From positions 256,001 through 320,000 of the forward strand of contig CALZFC010000143.1 of NCBI GenBank assembly GCA_945643635.1: a stretch of DNA of 64,000 nt. The letters are read 5' to 3'. The notes beneath the pieces were generated by a model. The model saw nothing but the letters and a program-made list of their open reading frames with translations, searched no databases and had not been told where the DNA came from. The translations under genes were made by a program, and so were the position numbers. Source of the DNA: Allodiplogaster sudhausi. Lineage: Eukaryota; Nematoda; Chromadorea; Rhabditida; Diplogasteridae. Of this stretch, positions 45,054-54,937 are shown in pieces; positions within the stretch are counted from its first letter, which is position 1, and each line of letters starts with the position of its first letter.

Positions 45054-46218
45054 ATACAAAAGAGAGCAAAAAGCCACCAAGGGACTGACAAAAGAATGTT
45101 ATCGGACAGTAGTAGATATGTTTCTACCTATCTTTTAGTGTAGAAAAAGATGCAACCATTCTGTTATGAGAGTGACTTTGTCATTAAAAGGCCATCGGAT
45201 TCTATCATTCAGAAAATTAATCCTCAAAAATTAATGCTCGAACTTATTCGAATTGGAGATCACTTCCAACTCACGAAATTCTGTGCTTCGAACTTTTGTC
45301 ATGTAGTTTTAATTTTGCGACTTTTTTAAAATTCAATGTTACTATTTCTGCTGTTCCACCTTTCACAATCATGATGATCTTGATTGTGGACAAGCAACGA
45401 CGACAACAAACAAGATTTTATAGAAGGAAGATCTTATAAATGCTTCGTTCTTTTAATACTAGAATTCGCATCACGGGTATGGTCTCCCTTTAGAATTATG
45501 CAAATTAGATCATTAGAGAATGTTCAGAAAGTTTTTAGTAGATTACTATATGTTCGTTGTAACAAGTTCCAGATCATTTTTAGGAATATTCCATCATACG
45601 TTGACCGACTAGCTTTATTCAATTTGGTATCTCTTTATCGTCGACGAATCGAAATCGATCTCATTACTGCTTATAAGTTATTGCATATGATTTTATCTTC
45701 TCCTATATCGCTATTCTATTCGTTTAAACCATGCAACAATCGTAGATCAGTATTTGCGTTTCATATTCCAATTACTAGGTCAGATCTTCTAATGCACTTG
45801 TTTGCTTTTCGCACTTCTAGATGGTATCCTTGTTTGCCACTCTCTTTTCTCTCTGCACCTTCTGTTAATACCGCCCGTAAAGTTCTGATGTCTATCGATT
45901 CCTTGCCTAAAGTAATTAATGCAGTAGAAGTTAGTGGTATTTAAGCCCGGTTTCCGGCCTACTTCATTCTTAAGACCCCATCGACAACCGCGAGTCAAAC
46001 CCCCTGCTGCTCCTCCTCCAGCTTGTACCGTCTCTGGCAAAGACGAGGCCGGGCAGTGGCGCCCCCGGTTTGGTGCGACTCGTGTGCGTCGATCCCTATC
46101 CCCCCCCCTTCCTCCCCAACATATTACATCATTCGATTTAAGCAAACATTCCTTCCTATATTTTGTGCTGTCACATCGAAATATTAATTTCATGTACGAT
46201 AAATAAATAAATAAATAA
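45054..46218 (+). mobile_element. LINE (non-LTR retrotransposon) 3' portion with ATAA tail
   Basis: The + strand open frame 45384-45944 encodes the C-terminal end of a LINE polymerase protein. It contains ILEFASRVWSPFRI, a block common to CR1/jockey-like reverse transcriptases after the palm domain, then SLENVQKVFSRLLY and NTARKVLMSIDSLP. The 3' untranslated part runs to a short (ATAA)n tail at 46197-46218, which marks a true 3' end. The 5' portion with endonuclease and RT palm is absent. The upstream part is degenerate, with several stops. Positions 45054-46028 repeat 34893-33908 in inverted orientation. Confidence 0.85.
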
Positions 46219-46314
46219 GAGGATCCGGAGTCTCTCTCCAATGCTCCTCCTCGCGTCTCCTCAATCCAGCACAGAGTGGCCTCGAAGGGAGTTCTCTCCA
46301 ATGTCCCTCTCTTC

Positions 46315-47720
46315 TCAATCCAGCAGGGTGAGCTGGAAGGGGGTAGAAGAGGGGGCGTACTCTTCGTCTCCATTTCCTGCCTGGACACTCTCGGCCTCCC
46401 AGTCGATCAGACTACCCTCGAAGGCCTCTTGAGTCGACTCGGCATCGCCATCAGGAATTGCGGGCATCTTAAAATATGTGTAATCCTGGAAAATACTATA
46501 ACTGTAAAGTAATAGGTATTTTGTACTTATAAAGTACAAGGTAGTGAGCAAGCACTTAATAAGTACTGCCTACCACTAATTAGCATCATACTTTTTTTTG
46601 ATTTTTCAATTTTCTCGAGTTATCTTTGATTAGCAGTGTTTACAACTACCAAATAAAAAAATTTTTGAAAAAAAAATGAAAGTCGAACAGCATGAAGTGG
46701 AAAGCCGGCACGAGACGAAGAGATGTTGTTAAGGGGCGAGGGAGTGGGCAGAGAAGCCGACGGTGGGCGAGAGAACACGAGAAGCGAGGAGACGGCAGAC
46801 GGAGCAGAGAGCGAGGGAGACGGAAGGGAGAGAGAAGCAGAGAGCGAGGGAGACAGAGGAGAGAGAGAAGCGGGGCGCGAGAAGAGCGGAGTCGAGGCTG
46901 GGCTGATTCTGAAAAGCGGAGGAAATAGATAGTAAGAAATAACGACTGAGCAGAGTTGACCTCTTCCGCTGGCCTCCACTCTTCTTTGCTCTGTCCTCGG
47001 CTCCTCCTCGTGCGCTCGGGGGCGTGGCTTCGGAAAGGGGCGTGGCTCCGGAAGTGGGCGGAGCTTCGGAAGGGCGTGGCGTGGCCGCAGGATCCTCCGT
47101 GTAGGCGAGGTCGGCGAGATAGTTGAGATTCTTGACGGCCGGATACGCGTCCGTGACTCGCTTCGCCTTCAAAAGGATCTAGATTTTATGCTAAAGTATA
47201 ACTAAACCTTAAATAAATAAATAAATTTTTTATTTGCTTAATAAAAATAAATTCATCGATAGTAGATAAAATAAAAAAAAGTTTAATAGAGTAATTGCAA
47301 ACCCTCTCCCATCCGATGATGAGAGCGAGCTGCGTGAGGCGGCGCTGCGCATCCTCGAGGGGAGGAGCGGAGAGTGAGGCCAGAGATGGAGGAGGAGCAG
47401 AAGAGACGGAGAGAGCGAGAGAGGGAGAAGGCTCGGATCGGGCAGGCGCTGCCACTGAAGGCGGCGGAGCAAAGGCACGCGGCGGCCGCGCCGAAGGCGT
47501 CTGAAAAAGCACAAAAAAGTATTTAATGGTATAAAAAATTTAAAAAGCAAGGGATAAGAGGGTGAGATTTTTTGTAAACGATAAAAGAAAAGCAAAAAAT
47601 TGGCAATGAAGATAGGGAGAGCAGGGAGAAATAAAGAGTGAGAGAGAGAGAGAGAGCGAGAGAAAGAAGAGAGTTCTAGCGAGTCGGAGGTGAACCGACC
47701 GTCTGCCGGGAAGGCCTCAT
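46315..47720 (-). CDS. Uncharacterised small protein gene, proline- and acid-rich (tentative exons)
   Basis: Start proposed at 47720 (MRPSRQT, then GTCGGT). Exon 47500-47303 follows TTTTTCAG and encodes a Pro/Ser/Ala-rich segment ending RRLTQLALIIGWER. Exon 47178-46961 continues in frame: ILLKAKRVTDAYPAVKNL, NYLADLAYTED, then a Pro/Ser-rich repeat (PRPSEAPPTSG, ATPLSEATPPS). A last block, 46485-46315, is preceded by TTTTCCAG. It encodes DYTYFKMPAIPDGDA and an acidic tail ending FQLTLLD and a stop. The junction between the last two blocks does not keep frame, so an exon may be missing inside the GA/CT-rich intron. I do not recognise the family. Composition suggests a cytoplasmic, partly disordered protein. 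Confidence 0.45.
46729..46915 (+). repeat. GA-rich imperfect repeat
   Basis: Tandem-like units of GAGAGCGAGGGAGACGGA type. It lies in the presumed intron of the minus-strand gene. The Arg/Glu-rich + strand frames here are artefacts of the repeat. Confidence 0.7.
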
Positions 47721-48106
47721 GTTGAAATGACAGTGAAGAACGAAAGAATGCCTCATGGGCTCACGAATGATTGAGTTCGCAATTTGCTTCCTGAATTAAC
47801 ATGTAAAGGTTACCGCGTGAATAGTGCAAAATGGCTTCTCGAATTGTCTATCTTTTTCAGCGGCATTAAAGATGCGTATGAAAAGAGGACAACACCGGCC
47901 GTATGCAAGGCATGGGCCAAAGAAATAATAATCTGTATAATTTTTAATAAAGTAAAATAAATTAAAATAAAGTATTGCGAACGTGAGCAAGTGCCAACTA
48001 ACAATTAGTAGTCAAAAACTTTCTTGAAAATTGGTGGCTAGGATTTTTCAGTTGCTTATTGTTAGTAATTTTAACACTAGGTAATTTTTGCTAGAAAAAA
48101 TACCTG
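47721..48106. other. Intergenic, left edge of the transposon-rich block
   Basis: No gene seen. AT-rich sequence between the uncharacterised minus gene and the first LTR-like sequence at 48107. Confidence 0.5.
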
Positions 48107-48345
48107 TAAGATAGAAATGCCGCCTAACGATAAGAATGACCTCGCATACAGACCTTGCAATGTGCTAATACCGACCTGTTATTGCCGCCTGCTGGTTCGT
48201 GATCGGTGCTCGATCCCGCCGTCCTCCAGTCGTGCTGAGTACATCTCTGCCAAGTCCTCTCCGGGGGGGGGGGGGAGTGGGGAAATAGAGAGTTTTGCAG
48301 TCGTTGAGTAACCGAGATGTGTGTGGGTATGGCCGTTGCGACTGA
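48107..48345 (-). mobile_element. LTR-like sequence, Ty3/Gypsy family related to 52597-52832, degenerate
   Basis: Starts TGTAAGATAGAAATGCCGCC and then follows the same order of blocks as the LTR at 52597: CCGACCTGTTA, a GGTCGGTGCTCGA-like word, CCAGTCGTGC, a G-run in place of CTCCCGAGGGGGCGG, GGCCGTTG. The right end is not clear. Probably an old solo LTR. Confidence 0.6.
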
Positions 48346-48349
48346 GGAC

Positions 48350-49865
48350 GATGATAGCGAACAAATAAATCGAGATGAGAACGAAAAGCGAAAAGTGTGA
48401 AAAAGAAAAAAAAGGAGAGAAATATAAGTGAAAAGATGGGACATAATTAATTACGTTTCGAACGGATGTTGAGTAAGAGCGAGCTTAAAAAATTCCTTTG
48501 CAGGCTGTTGTAAAATTAAATGTTTACTGTGCGTTCAAGAAATTAAAACCTCAAAAGAGAAAAAAAGGAAAATGAAAATGGAGTAAAATGTATGTCAACT
48601 AGGAATACAAATAAACGGAGATAAATAACACATTTAGGAAATGTTCCTTGTTACAAAAGCAATGTAGACTTAATAGATAGTTGAATAAGCAAAATTAGTA
48701 AAGTAGTAAGACTAATATAAACGGTGATATTATAAATATATTTTTGGAGTTGATGGCTTATAGCACTCACAATCTTTAAAAGAAGGAAATTATAAACGGT
48801 ATCAGTGACGAGTAGTTTAGATTGACTATGAGGATGTAGGTAGAAGAGATGTTGGGTAAATGTATGGTAGAGGAATAGAGGGCAGAGAAAGTATTAGGGA
48901 GGGAGTAAGGGGTTACTTGGTTGATGTTCTGGTACTAGGATGTGAGAGAGGGAGGAATATCTGACTTGTGCTCGGAATGACAGGGCTGCGGTCGATGTGA
49001 GGGCGGGCTTGTGGGTGAAGAAGAGTGAAAGGGATGAAAGACAGAATGTTATCAGCTGTTTACAGTGTTCCTCTTGTTGTGTTGAGATGAGGAATGAAGA
49101 TGTGCATTCGGATTCAAGATTATCAATCAAGGCTGTGGAAGAAGATAAGAAGACTGCATCAAATAGAGAAAGTGAATACGAGAAAAGATTCAGTGAGAAG
49201 AATAGTTGAGATAGAAAGGAAGAGATGACCGGACACTCGTAAACAGAGATTGTCTTCTTGCCCTACCTCATTAGAAAGAGATGAGAGAGAAGAGATATAA
49301 CTGAGCGCTTGGTAGAGATAAAGACACATATGCATGGTGGGAGGATAGAGAGACCATGTGGGGAACGAGAAAGATTGAGAGACACGATAAAACCAGTGCT
49401 ACATAGAAACAATAGGATTAGAAGAGCGAAAGATTTCGAGGAAAAGAGATCAGATTACAGCAATGGCAGCACGGTCGAAAAAGGACATAATATCACAAAG
49501 AATTCAAGTTATTGTGGTTGAAACTCCACTTTTACCTCATTGTCAGCGTCAGCACTCTTTTTGCACAATGTATTAGCTGACTGTTAGAGAGATCAAGTGT
49601 TGTCACCTACTCCCAATCGCTTTGTTCGTCCGTTTACTTTTTACTTCCTACATATTGTAATAGAGGGGAATTATGTGGAGACGGAAGGTGGTAAGCGCAT
49701 TCCCGGGTCACGCATGAATACCTACTGCGGGAATAGATTTCGAATCTGCAGTGGCTACAGCTAGCCCGGAGGCCTTCGTCCGTCTATGAGGTGACTAGTA
49801 TTGAGGTGCCGAGCCCTACAACTCCCCACGTTGTAGGTTACTTACCACTCTGGGACACTCTCGCC
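48350..49865. repeat. Dispersed retroelement-derived repeat, copy 1 (pairs with 58660-59850)
   Basis: About 1.5 kb, purine-rich on +, with the same block order as 58660-59850: AACGGTA.CAGTGA, GGGGTTACTTGGTTG, GTGAGAGAGGGAGG, CTGTTTACAGTGTT, CTCTTGTTGTG, GGATTCAAGATTATCAATCA, CATTCCCGGG. There is no long conserved frame. It ends next to gag-like sequence in both cases, so it is probably untranslated or LTR-proximal sequence of a retroelement. Confidence 0.65.
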
Positions 49866-50490
49866 GGAGGCCGAGCACGGCCATCAGAGCTAAGACGAAT
49901 TCCTCCCAGTTGTCATAGCTGGTTCGTAGCTCATCCGAGATATTCTGAGCCTTGACGCGCTCCTCTCCTCTCAAGGCTGATGTCAAAGCGTGTTGCTCTT
50001 CTGTCCAATTGGGGTGTAGCAGTAGCCGCGCATAACAAGGTTACTTTATCGGTACAAGATTACTTATGGTTAGATACATACACATACTACATGTATGAGG
50101 GGAAGGGAAGGGGAAGGAAGGGGAAGCCGCCGCTCTTCTGATTGCTCTCTCATCACTGCTCCATCTTCCTTCTCCGGGGCCGCGCCTCCAGCTGGGCGGG
50201 TCTTGGGTCATAACACTGACAGCGCCACGAACTTGGCGATGGCGACGGAAGGCAACAAGGCTTGAAGGTGGTACGCGAGCCTATAGTTGAAGTCTCCGAA
50301 CGTTTCAACGAGTTGTATAGCTCCAGCTGCAGTGCTCTCTGAAGCCGTTGTTCTTCCAGCATGGCATGCTGGATTTCGATGAATTGCTAAATATTGGCCG
50401 ATGAGGTCGGCTGATGGAGCCGGCCTTCGTTTGATGAGATCAGAGACGAAGTCAACGGCCGAAGTGACGCGGGTGAGACAGACTAACAAT
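49866..50490 (-). pseudogene. Retroelement gag fragment, interrupted by a solo LTR
   Basis: On the minus strand, from 50490: VTSAVDFVSDLIKRRP, then HLQALLPSVAIAKFVAL. After the inserted LTR (50215-49981) the frame resumes with LRGEERVKAQNISDE and NWEEFVLALMA. The uninterrupted counterpart is 57667-57099. Stops and small indels make it non-functional. Confidence 0.7.
49981..50215. mobile_element. Solo LTR, 235 bp, with 4 bp target duplication CTGA
   Basis: Begins TGTCAAAGCG and ends TCATAACA (TG...CA). CTGA precedes it at 49977-49980 and follows it at 50216-50219. The uninterrupted gag copy at 57380 has a single CTGA there, which proves the insertion. A related sequence sits at 61764-61951. 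Confidence 0.85.
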
Positions 50491-51180
50491 ATTGATAATT
50501 ATATGAGTGAAATGGAATGAATAACAAAAAAATTAAAACAGTTAGCTGGCAATTACTGCTAGACATGTTTTGAAAATATTGGACTGTTCTCCGTGTGTAA
50601 AAAGACAAGGAGATTGGAAAAAGGAAAGCAAGAAACAAACTTTTGAATGTGAAATAAAACTGAGAAAAATTGAAAAAGTATTGTGTGTGTATTATGGGAA
50701 ACAAAGAAAATTTAAAAAAAATTGAATAAAAACCGAAAGGGAAAAATTTGATTCTAAAAATGTAAAAAGAACTGGCAATGGACTTAGTTAGCCAGAATAT
50801 AAGAGTTTTCCACCGACTGTATAATTTAATACAATAAGCACGGATTCTAATGCTATTTAATGAAAATTAGAATATTAACTGTTACCGGATTTGTAGAGTT
50901 GCGGTGGCGGGTTGGGTGCAATGAAGAACAGGAAGCTGCGTGCGGGTGGTCGCTGCGCTTGCTCGAGGTCAGAATGCCCGGGTGGGGCCTAATTAATGCG
51001 AGATATGGAGAGAGAAAGAAGGAAGGAAGATATAGCTAGACCGAGATTGTTGACGATTTTCGTGCCAGCTGGACTGGCTGGAATGCAAATTTTGTGTGCG
51101 CCGTATTATCTGACGGGCGCACTGAGCCTAATATCATCAATCTTGACCTAGTTGGAGGTAGAGGGGCAGCTGCGAGAGTC
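50490..51180. repeat. Retroelement-derived repeat, copy 1 (pairs with 57640-58320)
   Basis: Continues the gag-containing repeat leftwards to rightwards with the same order as 57640-58320: GACTAACAATATTGATAATT, ACTGTTCTCCGTGTGTAAAA, CACGGATTCTAATGC, GGATTTGTAGAGTTGCGGTGG, CCTAATTAATG.GAGATATGG. Small differences only. Minus strand near 50930 reads SFLFFIAPNPPPQLYKS, possibly the N-terminal gag part. Confidence 0.75.
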
Positions 51181-52148
51181 AATGAGACGGGAAACACAAA
51201 AGATGCATATTAGATAAGAGAGAAAATGTGGCTCTCGATTGTTTACTCCGAGCGCCTTCTAATGCCTGCTGACTGATATTCAAATGAGAGATACGATCGG
51301 TTGCGATCGGGTACTCTTGGCCATATCAATCAAGGCGAACGGCGCAGAGATAGAAATAGAGAATGAGAGCTTGCTACAGAGAAGAAAAATCGAGAAAGAT
51401 AATAGGGATATGTACATATAATAAAGTAAGGGAGGATGAGAGAGGGAGAGGACACCAGCACTGTCAACAAAAAAACAGATACCCAAAAAGCGCTGGTTGC
51501 ACTTCTACAAAACGTCTTAGGCGGAACGAGCATGCACATTTCTCAAAAGGTACTCCAGCCAGCGTGGAATGAACGTCACACTTATACCTCTATTTTAGCT
51601 ACTCTTATCTATACATCAATCAAAACTAACGTTAGAGAGACTACCCGCTACCAGCAAAAAAAACACAGTTGCTAACTCCGTTTGCCTATCCTAGTGTTGG
51701 ACTATAGAGAGACCTACATATGAGTTCGAGGGCGGTAAGCGCCATCCCAGGTTACCGCCTTGTCTAGCCACTGCATGAGGAGAGGAACTACAGTGGATAC
51801 AGCTACCTTGGGGGCCCTCGTCTACTCTATGGGGATACTAGGATGGAGGTGCCCGGCCTTGCAGCTCCCCGTGTTGCATGTTACCTACCACTCGGGACAC
51901 TCTCAAAGGATGGTATACCACCGGCAAAAAACGCTTACCTTATAACCAATTAAAACAGAGCCTATCAAAAATACGATACATGCTACAGGGGGTGAATTGT
52001 TAACACAGACAACCTAACCTAGAAACCTAGGAGTGCGAGTTCACTGGCTAGAGGCTTAAGAGTTCCCTAGATTATGTAAGTCCTTGTGAACAAGTATAGT
52101 TTAAATACGTAAAAAAAATTTGAATTAAATAGATTTTTGGTTAAAAAC
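51180..52148. repeat. 1 kb retroelement repeat, copy 1 (pairs with 53425-54505)
   Basis: Direct repeat of 53425-54505 at roughly 85-90 percent by eye: GTGGCTCTCGATTGTTTACT, CCAGCACTGT.AACAAAA, GGTACTCCAGCCAGCGTGGA, CAGTTGCTAACTCCGTTTGC, CTTGGGGGCCCTCGTCTACT. No conserved coding frame. The start of the unit also occurs at 58320-58420 and part of it at 63640-63900. Confidence 0.8.
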
Positions 52149-52441
52149 AACGGTATCTAGAAGGCATCGCGGATAGAGATGTACTCCCTTCGGCTGCTAT
52201 TTTGTCGTTCGCGGCGTCGTTCATACTCCATTTTCTTGATATGGTTCTCAAACTCTAGGTGTTTTTCATTCAGTCGAGAGTTCTTTCTTTCACTCTGTTC
52301 GAGTCCAGTTGTGCATGATCAGGCGCGCCACTTCTGCTGGAATAGAGGAGTCTGTTTGATCGCTTGTTGTTGCTGCAGCCGAGGGCGAATGATAGTGTGC
52401 GATTGCGTCAACCATTGAGTCGTCCCAGCATCCATCTCAAT

Positions 52442-52596
52442 CACAAGAATTAAGCATCGTGGATGAGTGGAAGTGTTCGACGATTTGCTTGACAATGGTT
52501 TCGTCGCGCGAAAGCATGACAATGTGAGGACTCAGCGAGTTCTTCGACTTGCGGCTGAGCATTCCGTCGTGGAGCTCGTACAGTGCCATGTTCTTC
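52442..52596 (-). pseudogene. Ty3/Gypsy pol fragment, left side of a nested insertion
   Basis: The minus frame (ALYELHDGMLSRKSKNSL, HIVMLSRDETIVKQIVEH) has the usual sequence between RNase H and the integrase zinc finger. It stops at 52442. It directly continues the pol frame of 55657-54938 once the nested element and one copy of the 4 bp duplication are left out, so both belong to one older element. Confidence 0.75.
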
Positions 52597-52832
52597 TGTA
52601 AGAAGCCAGGCCGCCTAAAGCCTGACTCCTCAACTAGATCTAATAATGTGTAATGACCGACCTGTTAATATGCCTCCTGGCTTGCGGTCGGTGCTCGAAC
52701 CAGCCGTCCTGCAGTCGTGCAGAGCCCCTCTCTGGCGCGCCCTCTCCCGAGGGGGCGGAGCGTAGAGAGGGAGAGAGAGTGTGCGGCCGTTAGGCGACCG
52801 AGAGAGTGAATGTGGGTGCGCGGGTTTCAACA
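52597..52832 (-). repeat. 3' LTR of the nested element (236 bp)
   Basis: On + it reads TGTAAGAAGCCAGG...GGGTTTCAACA. On the coding strand it begins TGTTGAAACC and ends CTTACA. It is preceded on the minus strand by GAAAGGGGGCA, a convincing polypurine tract. Confidence 0.85.
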
Positions 52833-53060
52833 TGCCCCCTTTCGGAAGCTTGTCGATCCCCTGGTCGACGGTCGAAACGACGCGACTTTGCGTTTCGGTA
52901 ACTCCGTGACTGATGTTGTGGTTAAATATGCGGTTATGGTGTGGGGAGTATATGCTTATGTACATGAGAGACCGGCCGAGCAGTTTGACCGGCCGAGCAG
53001 TTTGGATGGTGTTTGGTTTTTTTTTTTTTTTAGCTGCTCAGCTCGGCTCTTTCGTCTGCC

Positions 53061-53430
53061 TTAGTCACGTCTGTAGCGCGCAGGCGGCTGCCTGTGGCGA
53101 GTCGATCTTCGGACTGGATGTCCGTCTGTCGTTGTCGGCATCTCGCGTGGGGTGCTCGACTTCTTGGTCTTCGGAGCTCGTTTTCTCGCTGTGCTCGACG
53201 AAGCATTGTCTTCTGGTTCGGCTTCCTCTGGCTCTTCTTCGCTTTCCTTCTCACTCTCTTGGATGTATTCTGGATTCTTGTTCTTCTTCTTGGGCTCGTA
53301 GGTGCGCACATTATCCTTGTGGTGAAACTCGATCCTCCGTCTTCTCCTCGGATCGAGATTCGCGGTCCTTGGACGTCGAGCACTTCGAAGGGCCCGTGAA
53401 GTCTCGGCGTGTAAAGAGTAAATGAGACGA
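53061..53430 (-). pseudogene. Pol C-terminal remnant inside the nested element
   Basis: Minus strand: HGPFEVLDVQGPRISIRG in one frame, then HHKDNVRTYEPKKKNK in another, ending in a charged tail (RRSTRHRQPPARYRRD) and a stop at 53061. It resembles the C-terminal domain after integrase. The HKDNVR.Y block is shared with 60911-60597. One frameshift separates the halves. Confidence 0.65.
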
Positions 53431-54505
53431 GAAAGATATAAGATACATATGAGATAGAGTGAGTTAGAGAGAGAAAGAGAGAAAATGTGGCTCTCGATTG
53501 TTTACTCTGTGTGAATCTAATGCCTGCTGGCTGATAGTCAAATGAGAGATTCGATCGGCTGCGACCGGGTACTCTCGGCCATAGGCAATTAATCAAGGCC
53601 AGCGGCGTAGAGATAGAGAGAGAGAGAATGTACGCCTGCATCAGAGAAAGAAACAACGAGAGAGAATAGAGAGAGATATATAGAAATATACATACAGATA
53701 TATAGAAATATACATACAGATATATAGAAATATACATACATATAGAAATTTGTTAGACATATATATAAATAAGAGAGGATGAGAGAGGGATAGGATACCA
53801 GCACTGTGAACAAAACAAGAAAAAACAAATACCCGAAACAGTGCTGGTTGCGCTTCTACAAAACGGCTTAGGCGGAACGAGCATACACATTTCTCAAAAG
53901 GTACTCCAGCCAGCGTGGAATGAACGTCACACTTTTACCTCTATTTTAGCTATCCTTCTAATCGTATCCATCAAAGCATATTGGTAGAGAGATTGCCCGC
54001 TATCACCAAAATAAAACCCAGTTGCTAACTCCGTTTGCCTATCCTAGTTTGGAATATAGAGAGACTTACATATGAATTCGAGGGCGGTAAGCGACATCCC
54101 AGGCTACCGCCTTGCCTAGCCACTGTAGGAGGAGAGGAACTACAGTGGATACAGCTACCTTGGGGGCCCTCGTCTACTCTATGGGGATTCTAGGATGGAG
54201 GTGCCCAGCCTTACAGCTCCCCGTGCTGCAAGTTACTATCCACTTTGGTCACTCTCAAAAGGTGGGACGTGCTACCACCGGCAAATAAACGCTTACCTCA
54301 TAACCAAATAAACGGAGTCACTCCAAAACACGAAACATGCTACTGGGGGGTGTATAGTTAACTCAGACAATCTAACCTAGAAACCTAGGAGTATGAGTTC
54401 ACTGGCTAGAGGCTTAAGAGTTCCCTAGATTATGTTAGTCCTTGTGAACAAGTATAGTTTTAAATATTAAAAAAAATTTTGAATTAAATAATTTTTGGTA
54501 AAAAA
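53425..54505. repeat. 1 kb retroelement repeat, copy 2 (inside the nested element)
   Basis: Direct repeat of 51180-52148. In this copy it lies between the primer binding site and the Pol remnant, so in this element it occupies the untranslated leader position. ATATAGAAATATACATACAG is repeated at its left part (53680-53745). Confidence 0.8.
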
Positions 54506-54554
54506 AATTAATTTACTTGTTCACTGGGCTTCCCTCTTGCCCCTGCGGTAAGAG

Positions 54555-54572
54555 TTCGACCCGGGACCTCCA
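54555..54572 (-). other. Retroelement primer binding site
   Basis: Immediately inside the 5' LTR the minus strand reads TGGAGGTCCCGGGTCGAA. It starts with TGG, complementary to a tRNA CCA end, followed by a T-arm-like complement. This fixes the orientation of the element as minus. Confidence 0.75.
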
Positions 54573-54937
54573 TGTAAGAAGCCAGGCCGCCTAAAGCCTG
54601 ACTCCTCATCTAGATCTAATAATGTGTAATGACCGACCTGTTAATATGCCTCCTGGCTTGCGGTCGGTGCTCGAACCAGCCGTCCTGCAGTCGTGCAGAG
54701 CCCCTCTCTGGCGCGCAATCTCCCGAGGGGGCGGAGCATAGAGAGCCATGTAAGAAGCCAGGCCGCCTGCTAATATGCCTCCTGGCTTGCGGTCGGTGCT
54801 CGAACCAGCCGCGTTGCAGTCGTGCAGAGCACCTCTCTGGCGCGCCCTCTCCCGAGGGGGCGGAGCGTAGAGAGGGAGAGAGAGTGTGCGGCCGTTAGGC
54901 GACCGAGAGAGTGAATGTGGGTGCGCGGGTTTCAACA
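54573..54937 (-). repeat. 5' LTR of the nested element with internal duplication
   Basis: Two overlapping LTR pieces are joined: 54573-54748 and 54749-54937 both start TGTAAGAAGCCAGGCCGCC. The second lacks about 50 bp after GCCGCCT. The 3' LTR has no such duplication, so this LTR was rearranged after insertion or by template switching. Confidence 0.75.

Larger units (their letters stand above)
52597..54937 (-). mobile_element. Short, internally deleted Ty3/Gypsy-type LTR element, nested insertion
   Basis: Minus-strand element of 2341 bp. It has a 5' LTR (54937-54573), a primer binding site (54572-54555), an internal region, a Pol C-terminal remnant (about 53430-53061), a polypurine tract (52842-52833) and a 3' LTR (52832-52597). 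It is flanked by the direct repeat CTTC (52593-52596 and 54938-54941), the target duplication. Gag, protease, RT and most of integrase are missing, so it could only have moved with help from a complete relative. Confidence 0.85.

Noticed and set aside
44532..45091. Overlapping minus-strand frames upstream of the DEG/ENaC start
   Set aside because: No domain, no signal peptide, no splice context. One of them runs into the LINE fragment.
46692..46932. Arg/Gly/Glu-rich + strand frames
   Set aside because: Translation of a GA-rich imperfect repeat in an intron, without splice or start context.
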